DNA from: Pseudomonas putida
GTDB lineage: Bacteria; Pseudomonadota; Gammaproteobacteria; Pseudomonadales; Pseudomonadaceae
Assembly (NCBI RefSeq): GCF_003228315.1
Contig: NZ_CP029693.1
Coordinates: 124,001-188,000, forward strand
DNA: 64,000 nucleotides
Reading direction: 5' to 3'
Shown: positions 33,701-41,362 of the stretch, in pieces
Layout of the letters: the number at the start of each line of letters is the position of its first letter
Position numbering within the stretch: position 1 is the stretch's first letter
Made by a program: the position numbers and the translations under genes
Notes under the pieces: generated by a model
The model's input: the letters and a program-made list of their open reading frames with translations, nothing else
Database searches by the model: none
What the model was told of the DNA's origin: nothing

Positions 33701-33896
33701 CCCGTTGGTGACCTCCAGCGGCGCCGGTTCCGAAATGCGTCGGGCCATGGGTGTCGCGGTGTTCTCCGGGATGCTCGGGGTGACCTTCTTCGGCCTGTTG
33801 CTGACACCGGTGTTCTTCGTCCTGATTCGCCGCTACATCGAACGCAAGCAAGCGCGTAAACAAGCCCGCGCACTGAACCTGGAGGTGCAACCATGA
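30717..33896 (+). CDS. mexF: RND efflux pump inner-membrane transporter MexF
   Basis: A 1059-residue HAE1-type RND pump with 12 TM segments and two large periplasmic loops. The TM4 proton-relay motif GIVVDDAIVVVENVERN carries the paired Asp residues, and the second-half lysine is in GLACKNAILIVEFAKD. Length and sequence fit MexF. It takes drugs from the periplasm and inner-membrane leaflet, driven by protons. Its stop overlaps the oprN start by 4 bp (ATGA), and mexE lies 12 bp upstream, so the three genes form one operon. Confidence 0.95.
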   Translation: MNFSRFFITRPIFAAVLSLLILIAGAISLFQLPISEYPEVVPPTVVVQANYPGANPKVIGETVAAPLEQAITGVENMLYMSSQSTADGRLTLTVTFALGTDLDNAQVQVQNRVTRTEPKLPEEVTRIGITVDKASPELTLLVHLVSPDKRYDMLYLSNYAILNVKDELARLEGIGTVKMFGIGDYSLRIWLDPEKTSSRNLTATDVVNAVREQNRQVAAGQLGSPPAPNATSFQMSINSQGRLVTEEEFENVIIRSGPNGEITRLKDIARIELGSNQYALRAMLNNQEAVAMPIFQRPGANAIDVSDQVRAKMAELKKSFPEGMDYEIVYDPTIFVRSSIEAVVHTLFEALILVVLVVILFLQTWRASIIPLVAVPVSLIGTFAVMHLLGFSLNALSLFGLVLAIGIVVDDAIVVVENVERNIESGLEPVEATKKAMGEVTGPIIATALVLCAVFVPAAFISGLTGQFYKQFALTIAISTVISAFNSLTLSPALAAVLLKAHGAPKDRFSKVLDRMLGGWLFKPFNRVFEKASLGYVVAVGKIVRGSSVALLLYAGLIALTYMGFSTTPTGFVPTQDKKYLVTFAQLPDAASLDRTESVIRRMSTIAMNEPGFDSAVAFPGLSINGFTNSPNAGIAFIGLRPFDERKDPSLSAGAISASLNAKFGEIQDAYTAVFPPPPVQGLGTIGGFRLQIEDRGNLGYDELYKETMNIIAKSRNVPELARVFTSYTVNVPQVEAAIDREKAKSHGVKINDIFDTLQVYLGSLYANDFNRFGRTYQVNVQAEQQFRQEPEQIGQLKVRNDRGEMIPLATFVKVSPTSGPDRVSHYNGFLTAEINGAAAPGYSSGQAQAAIEKLLKEELPNGMTYEWTDLTYQQILSGNTALLVFPLCVLLAFLVLAALYESWSLPLAVILIVPMTLLSAIAGVIISKGDNNIFTQIGLIVLVGLACKNAILIVEFAKDKQDQGFSPLDAVLEACRMRLRPILMTSFAFVMGVVPLVTSSGAGSEMRRAMGVAVFSGMLGVTFFGLLLTPVFFVLIRRYIERKQARKQARALNLEVQP

Positions 33897-35311
33897 ATGC
33901 TCTGAAGTTGTTTTTACCCAGCCTTCTGGTGGCTGCCTTGGCCGCCTGCACCGTAGGGCCGGACTACAAGACCCCCGATACGCCACCGGCCAACAGCGTG
34001 TATGCCAAAGCTGCAAACTACGATCAGACGCGGTTCGAAACGGTGTGGTGGCAGCAGTTCGACGACCCGACGCTGAACCAGTTGGTGAGCAAATCCCTGG
34101 AAGGCAACCGCGACCTGCGCGTGGCCTTCGCCCGCTGGAAAGCGGCCCGGGCGATTCGTGATGACATCAGCAACGACAACCTGCCGGTGGTCACCAGCCG
34201 CGTCAGCAGCGTGCAAGGCAAGTCGCAGGTGCCGGGCCAGACCGAGCACCGGGTCAATACCGAGCGCTATGACCTGGGGCTGGACATGGCCTGGGAAGTT
34301 GACCTGTTCGGGCGCATCCAGCGTGCGCTTGAATCGAGCGACGCTCGGGAAGACGCGGCGGCAGCGGATCTGTACCAACTGCGGGTGACGATGATTGCCG
34401 AACTGGTGGACGCCTACGGGCAACTGCGCGGCGCGCAACTGCGGGAAAAAATCGCCGTGGCCAACCTCAAGAACCAGAGCGACTCGCGGGCCGTGACGGT
34501 TAGCCTGCGTGATGCCGGTGTCGGTAATGAACTTGATGTGGTGCGTGCCGATGCACGACTGGCTGCTGTCGAAGCCAGCGTGCCGCAACTGCAAGCGGAA
34601 CAGGTTCGGCAGAAAAACCGCATCGCGACCTTGCTGGGTGAGCGTCCGGATCAATTGAGCGTATCCCTGAGTCCCAAGGATCTGCCGGCCATTTCCAAGG
34701 CGCTGCCGATTGGTGATCCCGCCGAACTGCTGCGTCGTCGTCCGGATGTATTGGCGGCTGAACGCAGACTGGCCGCCGCGACCGCCGATGTCGGCGTGGC
34801 CACCGCCGAGCTGTTTCCCCGGGTCAGCCTGAGCGGGTTCCTCGGCTTCACCGCCGGGCGCGGTTCGCAAATCGGTTCCGCCGCCGCCAAGGCCTGGAGC
34901 CTGGGTCCGAGCATCACCTGGGCGGCGTTCGATCTGGGCAGCGTACGTGCGCGGATTCGTGGTGCCGACGCCGATGCCGAAGGCGCCTTGGCCACCTATG
35001 AACAGCAGGTATTGCTGGCATTGGAAGAATCGGAGAACGCATTCAGTGACTACGGCAAACGGCAGGAGCGGTTGCTGTCGTTGATCAAGCAAAGCGAGTC
35101 CAGCCGGGCGGCGGCGGACCTGGCGGCGACGCAATACAAGGAAGGGGCGGTGGACTATCTGGTGCTGCTCGATGCCCAACGTGAACGGCTCAATGCCGAG
35201 GATGCGCAGGCGTTGGGGGAGACGGATCAGTATCGGGCCATCGTCGCGATCTACAAAGCGTTGGGAGGCGGGTGGGATGCCGGGGGTAACAAGGTGGCGG
35301 CCAGAAACTGA
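33893..35311 (+). CDS. oprN: Outer-membrane efflux channel OprN
   Basis: A 472-residue TolC-like lipoprotein channel. The lipobox AALAAC (Cys19) and the following TVGPDYKTPD are standard for the NodT/OprM family. The two OEP repeats span about 60-260 and 270-460, with RRPDVLAAERRLAAATADVG in the second. It starts within the mexF stop. A pair of REPINs lies just downstream, where the transcript probably ends. Confidence 0.93.
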   Translation: MNALKLFLPSLLVAALAACTVGPDYKTPDTPPANSVYAKAANYDQTRFETVWWQQFDDPTLNQLVSKSLEGNRDLRVAFARWKAARAIRDDISNDNLPVVTSRVSSVQGKSQVPGQTEHRVNTERYDLGLDMAWEVDLFGRIQRALESSDAREDAAAADLYQLRVTMIAELVDAYGQLRGAQLREKIAVANLKNQSDSRAVTVSLRDAGVGNELDVVRADARLAAVEASVPQLQAEQVRQKNRIATLLGERPDQLSVSLSPKDLPAISKALPIGDPAELLRRRPDVLAAERRLAAATADVGVATAELFPRVSLSGFLGFTAGRGSQIGSAAAKAWSLGPSITWAAFDLGSVRARIRGADADAEGALATYEQQVLLALEESENAFSDYGKRQERLLSLIKQSESSRAAADLAATQYKEGAVDYLVLLDAQRERLNAEDAQALGETDQYRAIVAIYKALGGGWDAGGNKVAARN

Positions 35312-35332
35312 GTTCTGAAAACACCCAAAACC

Positions 35333-35425
35333 CTGTGGGAGCGGGCTTGCCCGCGATGGGGCCGGCACTTCCAGCCCCCATGCTGGCTGACCTGACGCCT
35401 TCGCGAGCAGGCTCGCTCCCACAGG
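35333..35425. repeat. REPIN (CTGTGGGAGC type)
   Basis: Inverted halves CTGTGGGAGCGGGCTTGCCC and GAGCAGGCTCGCTCCCACAG lie 22 bp after oprN. The two halves differ in their inner bases, so the stem is imperfect. Confidence 0.85.
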
Positions 35426-35468
35426 AGATCTTTTGCGAACACAGAATTTGTGTTCGACGCAGATCAAA

Positions 35469-35571
35469 CTGTAGGAGCGAGCACGCTCGCGAAAAACCAG
35501 AGAACGCCGCGGGGTATCTGGTTTCACGCGTTATCGTTCACGTCCATCGCGAGCAGGCTCGCTCCTACAGG
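35469..35571. repeat. REPIN (CTGTAGGAGC type)
   Basis: The second REPIN in the same gap is of the other subtype. Together the two fill much of the first half of the 640-bp gap after oprN. Confidence 0.85.
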
Positions 35572-35754
35572 TGGATGAAGCAGGTTTCTGTCAGCGCTTA
35601 AACGCCTTTTGCGGCGCATGTTTAAGCTCCCTCCGGATCACTTCCTGAAAGCTACAAAACCTTGCGTGCTTGCCTACCGCTACGCCAGAATCCGCCGGCT
35701 TGTGCGCCCTGGGGTCGCTGGGTAACTTGATTCGGGTCACTGAACATCAGTGAT

Positions 35755-35952
35755 CGGGTTTAGCAGCCCGGGGTCTTCCAGTGAAGTGCACAAGCTCATC
35801 AGTAGGCATTGCCGCGCTTGATGGTAGTTGTGCGCAGGGCGCCTTCGGGCGCGCCGGATTTGCTGGGTACCCCGGTCTGCTAACCTGCGTACAGCTGCCA
35901 CCCCTTTCGTTTAGCAGCAATAGGGGTTGGCACTCCATCCAGGACCCAGCCT
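35755..35952 (+). promoter_or_regulatory. Structured leader upstream of the DUF6124 gene
   Basis: GTTTAGCAGC occurs at 35758-35767 and again at 35909-35918, and its inverse CTGCTAAC at 35877-35884. A UUCG-capped hairpin GCGCC-TTCG-GGCGC lies at 35839-35852. CCCCT (35901-35905) can pair with AGGGG (35922-35926), placing TTTAGCAGC in the loop. The density of pairing just before the start codon suggests an RNA leader with a regulatory role, or a promoter with repeated protein sites. I can name no known class. Confidence 0.5.
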
Positions 35953-36261
35953 ATGAAAAAGCCTTCACCCAATCCCCCGAACACCGATCCCAACTCCGCC
36001 TTTGATTCACCCTCTACCGCCGACATCAAAGCCACCCCGCGCACACCCGGCACGCTGTTCTGCGTCAACCCCGAAACCAGAACCGAAGACCTGATGGCGT
36101 ACCTGGTCGAAACCCTCGCCTCAATCGATGTGATGGTCCATCAGTTGGTTGATCATCTGGACGGCAGCGACCGCAATGCGCTGCTGGGCATCTCCAACAG
36201 CGTGATGCTGGCCGAGATCACGGCCAATCGGGTGCTGGATCAGATTGCCCCGGTTGAGTAG
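35953..36261 (+). CDS. DUF6124 family protein
   Basis: A 102-residue soluble protein. The Pro/Asn-rich start (MKKPSPNPPNTDPNSAF) and the helical second half (DLMAYLVETLASIDVMVHQL, then MLAEITANRVLDQI) fit the Pseudomonas DUF6124 family, of unknown function. AGGA lies 9 nt before the ATG. It is a single gene with the structured leader described above and a hairpin downstream. The uneven, Pseudomonas-restricted distribution of such genes suggests an accessory role. Confidence 0.82.
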   Translation: MKKPSPNPPNTDPNSAFDSPSTADIKATPRTPGTLFCVNPETRTEDLMAYLVETLASIDVMVHQLVDHLDGSDRNALLGISNSVMLAEITANRVLDQIAPVE

Positions 36262-36270
36262 CTGAAAGGA

Positions 36271-36303
36271 GGGCACCCATTGGTCTTGGCGATTGGGTGC
36301 CCC
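36271..36303 (+). terminator. Hairpin after the DUF6124 gene
   Basis: GGGCACCCA (36271-36279) pairs exactly with TGGGTGCCC (36294-36302). There is no clear T run, so termination strength is uncertain. Confidence 0.5.
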
Positions 36304-36547
36304 TTCGCTCCAACATTGCAGAAGTCAGCAGGAATTGGCTGAAGGTTTCGACTGATCGACCGAATTGTCGTGTAGGAAATGGATGTTTTTCTTTGTAGAA
36401 ATTTCCGAACCATGCGTTTGGCGATTGCTGCCTGCAAGCGTCCTGTCGTCTTATCCGTCGTCGCCCCGATACCCCACCGGCACAGTGCCGGTACCGAGGG
36501 AAAAAAGCGGGAAGCCATTCAACACCGACAAGGATAAGGATCTGCAA

Positions 36548-37045
36548 ATGAATGCACCTCTGCACAGCTTTTATACCAACGAAGTCTCTCCTGCATATTT
36601 GCGTCGTCTGGACGAACCGCACCTGAAGGAAGAGCGACTTGAGAATTGTTCCGATGAAACTCTGGCAGTTGTTCGCCGGCAGCAAGCTTACATAGTTGCT
36701 CATCCCGCTCGAGCCATTTACCGGTTGGCAACCGAAGGCAGTCAAACCCGTGATGGTGGAGTAGTTCAGCAAGCGACATCGCCATTTGTGTTCACGGCAG
36801 GAGACGGCCAAAAAGTACGTGCGGCACAGAAGGGCGATAGCGTCACCTACCCCGACGGGCGTACGGCGCAGATCGTCACGGGCGCGGGTCAAGACTTTGA
36901 TCATGTCGCGCTGGTCGGCAGCCTGCTTTGCAATGGCGACGAGATCATCAACACATTGCAAGGCGGGTGTTTATTGGTCGGGCGTGAAGGTGTTTCGATG
37001 GCTGAGGATTTTCTTTCTTCCGCCAAGCAGGAGGAACACCAATGA
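36548..37045 (+). CDS. PAAR-associated protein, first gene of a putative T6SS effector cassette
   Basis: A 165-residue soluble protein. The first 85 residues are charged and helical. The second half (VFTAGDGQKVRAAQKGDSV, then TYPDGRTAQIVTGAGQ, then LCNGDEIINTLQGG) looks like the compact beta repeat of PAAR-like spike-tip proteins, although this assignment rests on pattern only. Its stop overlaps the next gene's start (ATGA), so the two are translated together. It may be a chaperone/adaptor or a second tip piece. AAGGATAAGGA lies about 10 nt before the ATG. Confidence 0.6.
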   Translation: MNAPLHSFYTNEVSPAYLRRLDEPHLKEERLENCSDETLAVVRRQQAYIVAHPARAIYRLATEGSQTRDGGVVQQATSPFVFTAGDGQKVRAAQKGDSVTYPDGRTAQIVTGAGQDFDHVALVGSLLCNGDEIINTLQGGCLLVGREGVSMAEDFLSSAKQEEHQ

Positions 37046-38454
37046 ACGAAGGGCATTTCATTGGCCTGCATGACAAGACCACCTGTGGCGGCGAGGTTCT
37101 GGATGGTCATACGGGCGTCATGATGTTCGGCATCGCCCATGCCCGCGAAGGTGATCGAGTTACCTGCGGCAAGGATGGCAAGACTTACAAGATCGTCGGT
37201 GGAATTTCCTACATGATCAGTCATGGCAAGGCCGTGGCAGGCACGCTGGACAGCTATAGCGATTGTCCGTGCAGGGCCCGATTGATCCCCTCGGTGTTTG
37301 GGGCCACCTATCAAAGCGCTAACTCCGCACCGCGAGCGGGCAGGAGCGCTGCGCAATCAGTCTCCGGTTCTGCAACCAGTCAACCGGCAGTGCCACGTCA
37401 TTCCGCTTTCGCCTCTTCGAACGCTCCCGCATCTGCGATATTCGCCCGACCAGAACCTCAGGAACCGGGCTTCTACGTCGTGCCCAGAAGCATGACCCGC
37501 AAAGCCCTGGAGGCGACGTTGTTCTCCACGCCCGATGCCGTCGTGCTGCGCAAGTTTCGGGTACTTAATCCAGGGAAGGACGATCTCAAGGCCGGTTCGC
37601 TGATCGTGCTCGGCGATCCGAACAACGCCTCTTGCACTTATCAGGAAGCGCTGCTGATGCAGGCCGCACAAGAGGTCAAGACAGCCCTCGATCCCCTGAC
37701 GCCAGACGAAGCCGATTTCATGCACCGCCACGCGGCGGAAATCGCCAGCTTCACCGGCCAGACGTCGACCTGGCTGGGTGTCAGCGCGGCGATGATGGAG
37801 AAACACATCGCCAGCCTGCGCGACATCCTCCAAAAGATTGAGCGGCTGCATCAGGACAATTACCGACAGCACGGCCACCTGCGATCCCCTTCATTCTTCG
37901 CCGATCGTCGGCACCTGCTTTCGCAACTCGATAGTCACTTGCTGAACTCCACTCGGTTGCGTGGCCTGACGACTATCGGTGATCACCCCAAACTGAAATC
38001 GGCCCTTGGCATTTCCAGCCGCAGCCTTGTGCATCATTGGGACAAGGCCGGCGGGGTAGGGCAGATACCGGGTTACTCCACGCATGTAAGTGCGGTTAGC
38101 CGGGCTGCGAAGTACATGCAGACCGGCGGGTTTATTGGTATTGCGATTGGTGGGGTTTCTTCGATGCTGGCTGTTCAGGCGGTTTGTAATGGTGACTCGG
38201 CAATTGCTTGCGAGAAAATCAAGTTCACTGAGGGTAGTAAGTTCGTGGGATCGACAGGTATGGGATATTTGGGAGGAGAACTGGCGTACATCGCCAGCCC
38301 CATCATTTGTGCCGCGCTTGGTATTACGACAGGTATTGGGGGCGCTGTCTGTGTCGCGACCGTAGTTGGAGTTGGCACATTCGGAGGGGCGGAAGTTGGT
38401 GGCTTGGGGGGAGAGTTTATTGGTGAAAAGATATTTGAAGCTACGCAGCCATGA
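37042..38454 (+). CDS. PAAR-domain protein with LysM-like segment and hydrophobic C-terminal domain; putative T6SS effector
   Basis: A 470-residue protein. Residues 1-90 (MNEGHFIGLHDKTTCGGEVL, GIAHAREGDRVTCGKDGKTY, DSYSDCPCRARLIPS) form a PAAR domain that would cap a VgrG spike. A Ser/Ala-rich linker follows to about 135. A LysM-like stretch comes next (about 141-190, FYVVPRSMTRKALEATLFS to LKAGSLIVLGDP), then a helical region. From about 359 there are two Gly-rich hydrophobic segments (GGFIGIAIGGVSS; YIASPIICAALGITTGIGG and further glycine-zipper repeats). The tail is AT-richer than the PAAR end and resembles membrane-inserting toxins. The downstream two-TM gene overlaps by 4 bp and fits immunity. 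The activity is inferred. Confidence 0.75.
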   Translation: MNEGHFIGLHDKTTCGGEVLDGHTGVMMFGIAHAREGDRVTCGKDGKTYKIVGGISYMISHGKAVAGTLDSYSDCPCRARLIPSVFGATYQSANSAPRAGRSAAQSVSGSATSQPAVPRHSAFASSNAPASAIFARPEPQEPGFYVVPRSMTRKALEATLFSTPDAVVLRKFRVLNPGKDDLKAGSLIVLGDPNNASCTYQEALLMQAAQEVKTALDPLTPDEADFMHRHAAEIASFTGQTSTWLGVSAAMMEKHIASLRDILQKIERLHQDNYRQHGHLRSPSFFADRRHLLSQLDSHLLNSTRLRGLTTIGDHPKLKSALGISSRSLVHHWDKAGGVGQIPGYSTHVSAVSRAAKYMQTGGFIGIAIGGVSSMLAVQAVCNGDSAIACEKIKFTEGSKFVGSTGMGYLGGELAYIASPIICAALGITTGIGGAVCVATVVGVGTFGGAEVGGLGGEFIGEKIFEATQP

Positions 38455-38840
38455 TCAGCATCGTCTCGTGGTCTCCTTGGGCCGCAATCATTGTTGTTGG
38501 TGGCCCAATTTTGCTGTGTTACGTGAGTTTCATTTACAGCCTGTACCTGAGTCGCTGTCACATGATTCGCCTTCTTCAGGCCCTGAATAGAAGTCGTCAA
38601 ATCATAATCAGCGCCGCAGGGATGATGCAGAACGGCTGGTTAAATCGACTTTTATTAGTTGCAAAGATCACGTTCATGGTGACGTGGCCCGGTCCCGGGC
38701 TTCGCGCGGGAGACCTTGATCCTGAGGATATCCGTAACTTTCCTGCAGACTTGAAGCGTTTGCTACAGGTAAAAGTCCTTCTGACATTTGTCATTTTGGC
38801 TTGGGGAACGCTTGCGTTTGTGCTGGTGAAATTCAAGTAG
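38451..38840 (+). CDS. Two-TM protein, candidate immunity protein for the PAAR effector
   Basis: A 129-residue inner-membrane protein with TM segments at about residues 9-31 (WAAIIVVGGPILLCYVSFIY) and 108-126 (KVLLTFVILAWGTLAFVLV). A basic cytoplasmic stretch and a Pro/Gly-rich loop lie between (WPGPGLRAGDLDPEDIR). The start overlaps the effector stop (ATGA). Base composition is more AT-rich than the flanks, as in the effector tail, suggesting the toxin end and this gene moved together. Small membrane proteins next to pore-forming T6SS toxins are typically immunity proteins. No family is recognised. Confidence 0.65.
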   Translation: MISIVSWSPWAAIIVVGGPILLCYVSFIYSLYLSRCHMIRLLQALNRSRQIIISAAGMMQNGWLNRLLLVAKITFMVTWPGPGLRAGDLDPEDIRNFPADLKRLLQVKVLLTFVILAWGTLAFVLVKFK

Positions 38841-38870
38841 TCATACTCACTGGAAGGTCTGGTGGAACCA

Positions 38871-38945
38871 AAAGATCGCAGCCTGCGGCAGCTCCTACAT
38901 GGGAATGCGTACCCCTGTAGGAGCTGTCGCAGGCTGCGATCTTTT
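38871..38945. terminator. Long inverted repeat acting as bidirectional terminator
   Basis: AAAGATCGCAGCCTGCGGCA and its inverse ending in GCGATCTTTT give stems of about 30 bp with T runs on both strands, between convergent genes. Same family as 4451. Confidence 0.82.
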
Positions 38946-38960
38946 GCGTTTACTGACAAA

Positions 38961-39887
38961 TCACCCCGGAGCAATCGCCCTCGCCGCATCCAACACCAAC
39001 CCCCGCAACCACTTCGAAGCCTGCGCCCGATGCTTTCGCGCATGCCACAGCTGGTAATACCGCAAGGGTTGCGCCGGCACCGGAAACGCTTCGATCCGCA
39101 GCGGCAGCAACTCGGTGTAGTGCTTGGCGAACGAGCGTGTGGTGGTGAAGATCAGGTTGGATTTGACCAGTACGTAGGGCGCGATGCAGAAGTAGGGCAG
39201 GGTCGTGGTCACCCTTCTTGCCAGGCCACTCTTGGCCAGTTCGGCGCCGATGGTGCCTTGCCCGGACGCGTTGTGGGTCATGACGGCCAGATGGTCGGCG
39301 TCCGAATAGGCTTCCCGTGTCAGGCCGCCGGGCCGGATGGGGTGTTCTTCGCGCATCAGGCACACCAGGTCGTCGTCGCACAGGGGTTGCAGGTGCAGAT
39401 GTTCGGCCGGCGTGTTCCAGTTGCCGATCACCAGATCCAGATAACCGTCTTCCAGGCCACGGGAGTAGCCACCCTCGGCTTGCAGGTGGGTCAATTCCAG
39501 CGTGGCCAAGGGCGCCTGCGCATGGAAGCGTTCGATGATGGCAGGCACGAAGAACACGCTCAGGTAATCCGGCGTGCTGATGCGAAAGGTCTGGCGGGTA
39601 GTGGCGGGATCGAAGCGGTCGAGAGGGTGCAGGATTTGATCAATCCCCTCCAGCGCCTGCGCGACCGGTTCGATCAAGGTCTGGCCGTGGGCGGTCAACA
39701 CCATGCGGCTGCCGCTGCGCACGAGTAATTGGTCGCCGGTCAATTCGCGCAACCGGCGCAGGGCGACGCTGATCGCCGGCTGGGTTTGCCCCAGCAATTC
39801 GGCCGTGCGCGAAACGCTGCATTCGCTCAGCAGGGTTTGCAGGGTCCGCATCAGCTGGACATCGAAATTGGGCAGGGAGTTGGGCAC
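38961..39887 (-). CDS. LysR-family regulator
   Basis: A 308-residue LysR protein. The HTH lies at about 10-65 (LQTLLSECSVSRTAELLGQT QPAISVALRRLRE) and the effector domain at about 95-300. It precedes the rubredoxin-reductase and Rieske genes on the same strand, but they lie upstream of its promoter, so they are separate units. A perfect 8-bp inverted repeat at 39915-39938 upstream of its start carries CATAACG, also found near the Rieske promoter, which suggests it controls that oxygenase. Confidence 0.88.
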   Translation of the reverse strand: MPNSLPNFDVQLMRTLQTLLSECSVSRTAELLGQTQPAISVALRRLRELTGDQLLVRSGSRMVLTAHGQTLIEPVAQALEGIDQILHPLDRFDPATTRQTFRISTPDYLSVFFVPAIIERFHAQAPLATLELTHLQAEGGYSRGLEDGYLDLVIGNWNTPAEHLHLQPLCDDDLVCLMREEHPIRPGGLTREAYSDADHLAVMTHNASGQGTIGAELAKSGLARRVTTTLPYFCIAPYVLVKSNLIFTTTRSFAKHYTELLPLRIEAFPVPAQPLRYYQLWHARKHRAQASKWLRGLVLDAARAIAPG

Positions 39888-39911
39888 AGCAGCCTCGGTT
39901 TTGATGAGTCA

Positions 39912-39938
39912 TAACGCTATATAAAAGATCATATAGCG
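39912..39938. promoter_or_regulatory. Inverted repeat CGCTATAT-N8-ATATAGCG upstream of the LysR gene
   Basis: Arms at 39915-39922 and 39931-39938 are exact. The preceding CATAACG matches CATAACGAA, which occurs twice in the Rieske promoter on the minus strand. Confidence 0.55.
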
Positions 39939-39969
39939 CTATGTCCGAATGCGTCCATGCAAGGCTCGG

Positions 39970-41325
39970 CTAGCGCCAGTCCGGCAGTGTTTTCAGCAGT
40001 TCGGATTTTTCCTGCGTCGCTGCCCCCATCAGCACGAAGCCCGACATCCGCTGCTGTTGGTCGTAATAGAGCGACTTCACATTGGCAATGCCTTTGTCAC
40101 AGCGACCCACTCGCTCGGTGGACCACAGCCCTTCGCTGTCCATCGGCGAGGCCACGATGGTGGGCAGGACGCTGGTCTTGATGGTCACCGGCATGGCGGG
40201 GTAGGCAACCGGGGTCGGTTGGCCCGCCAGTGTTCGAGCCAGGGCGCGGGCCTGCAGCATGATCGGCATGACATAAGGCAGCACCAGGTCATGGACTTGC
40301 GCGCAATCGCCCAAAGCGTAGACGTTGCTGGCACTAGCCCGCAGGCAGGCGTCGGTGATGATCCCGCTGGACACCGAAATACCCGCCGCACGCGCCAGAT
40401 CGACCCGCGGTTCCAGGCCGATGGCGCACAGCACGTAGTCCACTTCGAGCGCTTGGCCATCGGCCATTTGCAGGTGCAGTCGCTCACCAATACGCTGCAC
40501 CGCAACCGGGGCATTGCCCAGTTCCAGGCGTACACCAATGGACTGAAGGGCATTGGCCATTTCCTCGCCAGCCTCCACCGGCAGCAGGCGACTCAGTGGC
40601 CAGGTGGCGCGGTCGGTGACCCACACGTCATGACCGGCATGGCGCAGGTCGTTGGCGAACTCGCAGCCGATCAGCCCGGCACCCAGGATGGCGATGCGAC
40701 TTTCAACGCCGATCTGCTGGCGAAAGGATCGGTAGTCCGCAAGGTCGTTGACGGTAATGATGGCGTCCACCCCGTCGCCTTGCAGGGCAGGGCGCCGAGC
40801 ATCGGCGCCCAAGGCCAGCACCAGCGCACTGTAGGGATGTGGCTGGCCATCGATGTAGACCTGTTGCGCGTCGGTGTCGATCCGCTCGATCGAGGTGTGG
40901 GTCTTGATCTGTGCTTGCAGTTGCGCCGCCATCTGTTCGGCGCTGGAGGTGATCAGTTGATCTGGCAGGCGCCCGGTCTGGAAGGCATTGGACAGTGCGG
41001 GCTTGGAGTAAAACTCACCGCCATCGCGGGTCACGATCATGATCGGCACGCGGGTGTCCAGCTTGCGCAGCTCGCGGGCCACGGTGTAACCGGCCAGCCC
41101 CGACCCCAGAATAATCACCGGATCAGGCTGCGCCGGTGGCAGCGCGGCCACTTCATCCTCCGCCATTCTGCGCATGTCGAAATCAGCCTTGCCGACCCCG
41201 CATTCCGGGCAATACCAGTCGTCCGGCACGTCCTCCCAACGGGTCCCCGGCGCGATGCCGTCCTGCGGTATACCGGCCGCTTCATCGTAAATGAAGCCGC
41301 ATACAAGACATTCCCACTTGAACAT
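39970..41325 (-). CDS. Rubredoxin-rubredoxin reductase fusion protein
   Basis: A 451-residue fusion. Residues 1-55 are a rubredoxin with both CxxC iron knuckles (Cys6/Cys9 in CLVCG, Cys39/Cys42 in CPECG). A linker leads to a pyridine-nucleotide-disulfide-type FAD reductase (about 70-450). The FAD motif is [16 protein letters not shown], the NADH motif [15 protein letters not shown] and the second FAD motif YALGDCAQV. It would pass electrons from NADH to its own rubredoxin and on to an oxygenase. The GGGAG site 9 nt before ATG 41325 sets the start. The Rieske oxygenase gene ends 37 bp upstream, so the two form an operon. Confidence 0.9.
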   Translation of the reverse strand: MFKWECLVCGFIYDEAAGIPQDGIAPGTRWEDVPDDWYCPECGVGKADFDMRRMAEDEVAALPPAQPDPVIILGSGLAGYTVARELRKLDTRVPIMIVTRDGGEFYSKPALSNAFQTGRLPDQLITSSAEQMAAQLQAQIKTHTSIERIDTDAQQVYIDGQPHPYSALVLALGADARRPALQGDGVDAIITVNDLADYRSFRQQIGVESRIAILGAGLIGCEFANDLRHAGHDVWVTDRATWPLSRLLPVEAGEEMANALQSIGVRLELGNAPVAVQRIGERLHLQMADGQALEVDYVLCAIGLEPRVDLARAAGISVSSGIITDACLRASASNVYALGDCAQVHDLVLPYVMPIMLQARALARTLAGQPTPVAYPAMPVTIKTSVLPTIVASPMDSEGLWSTERVGRCDKGIANVKSLYYDQQQRMSGFVLMGAATQEKSELLKTLPDWR

Positions 41326-41362
41326 GATCGTGACTCCCATCAATCGGTTGGCAGGCAGGGCA

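Noticed and set aside
31386..34016. 876-codon frame antisense to mexF
   Set aside because: It lies fully within mexF in antisense, with no recognisable domain.
36262..36547. Search for a VgrG or T6SS structural gene near the PAAR module
   Set aside because: None is present between the DUF6124 gene and the PAAR-associated gene or after the two-TM gene.
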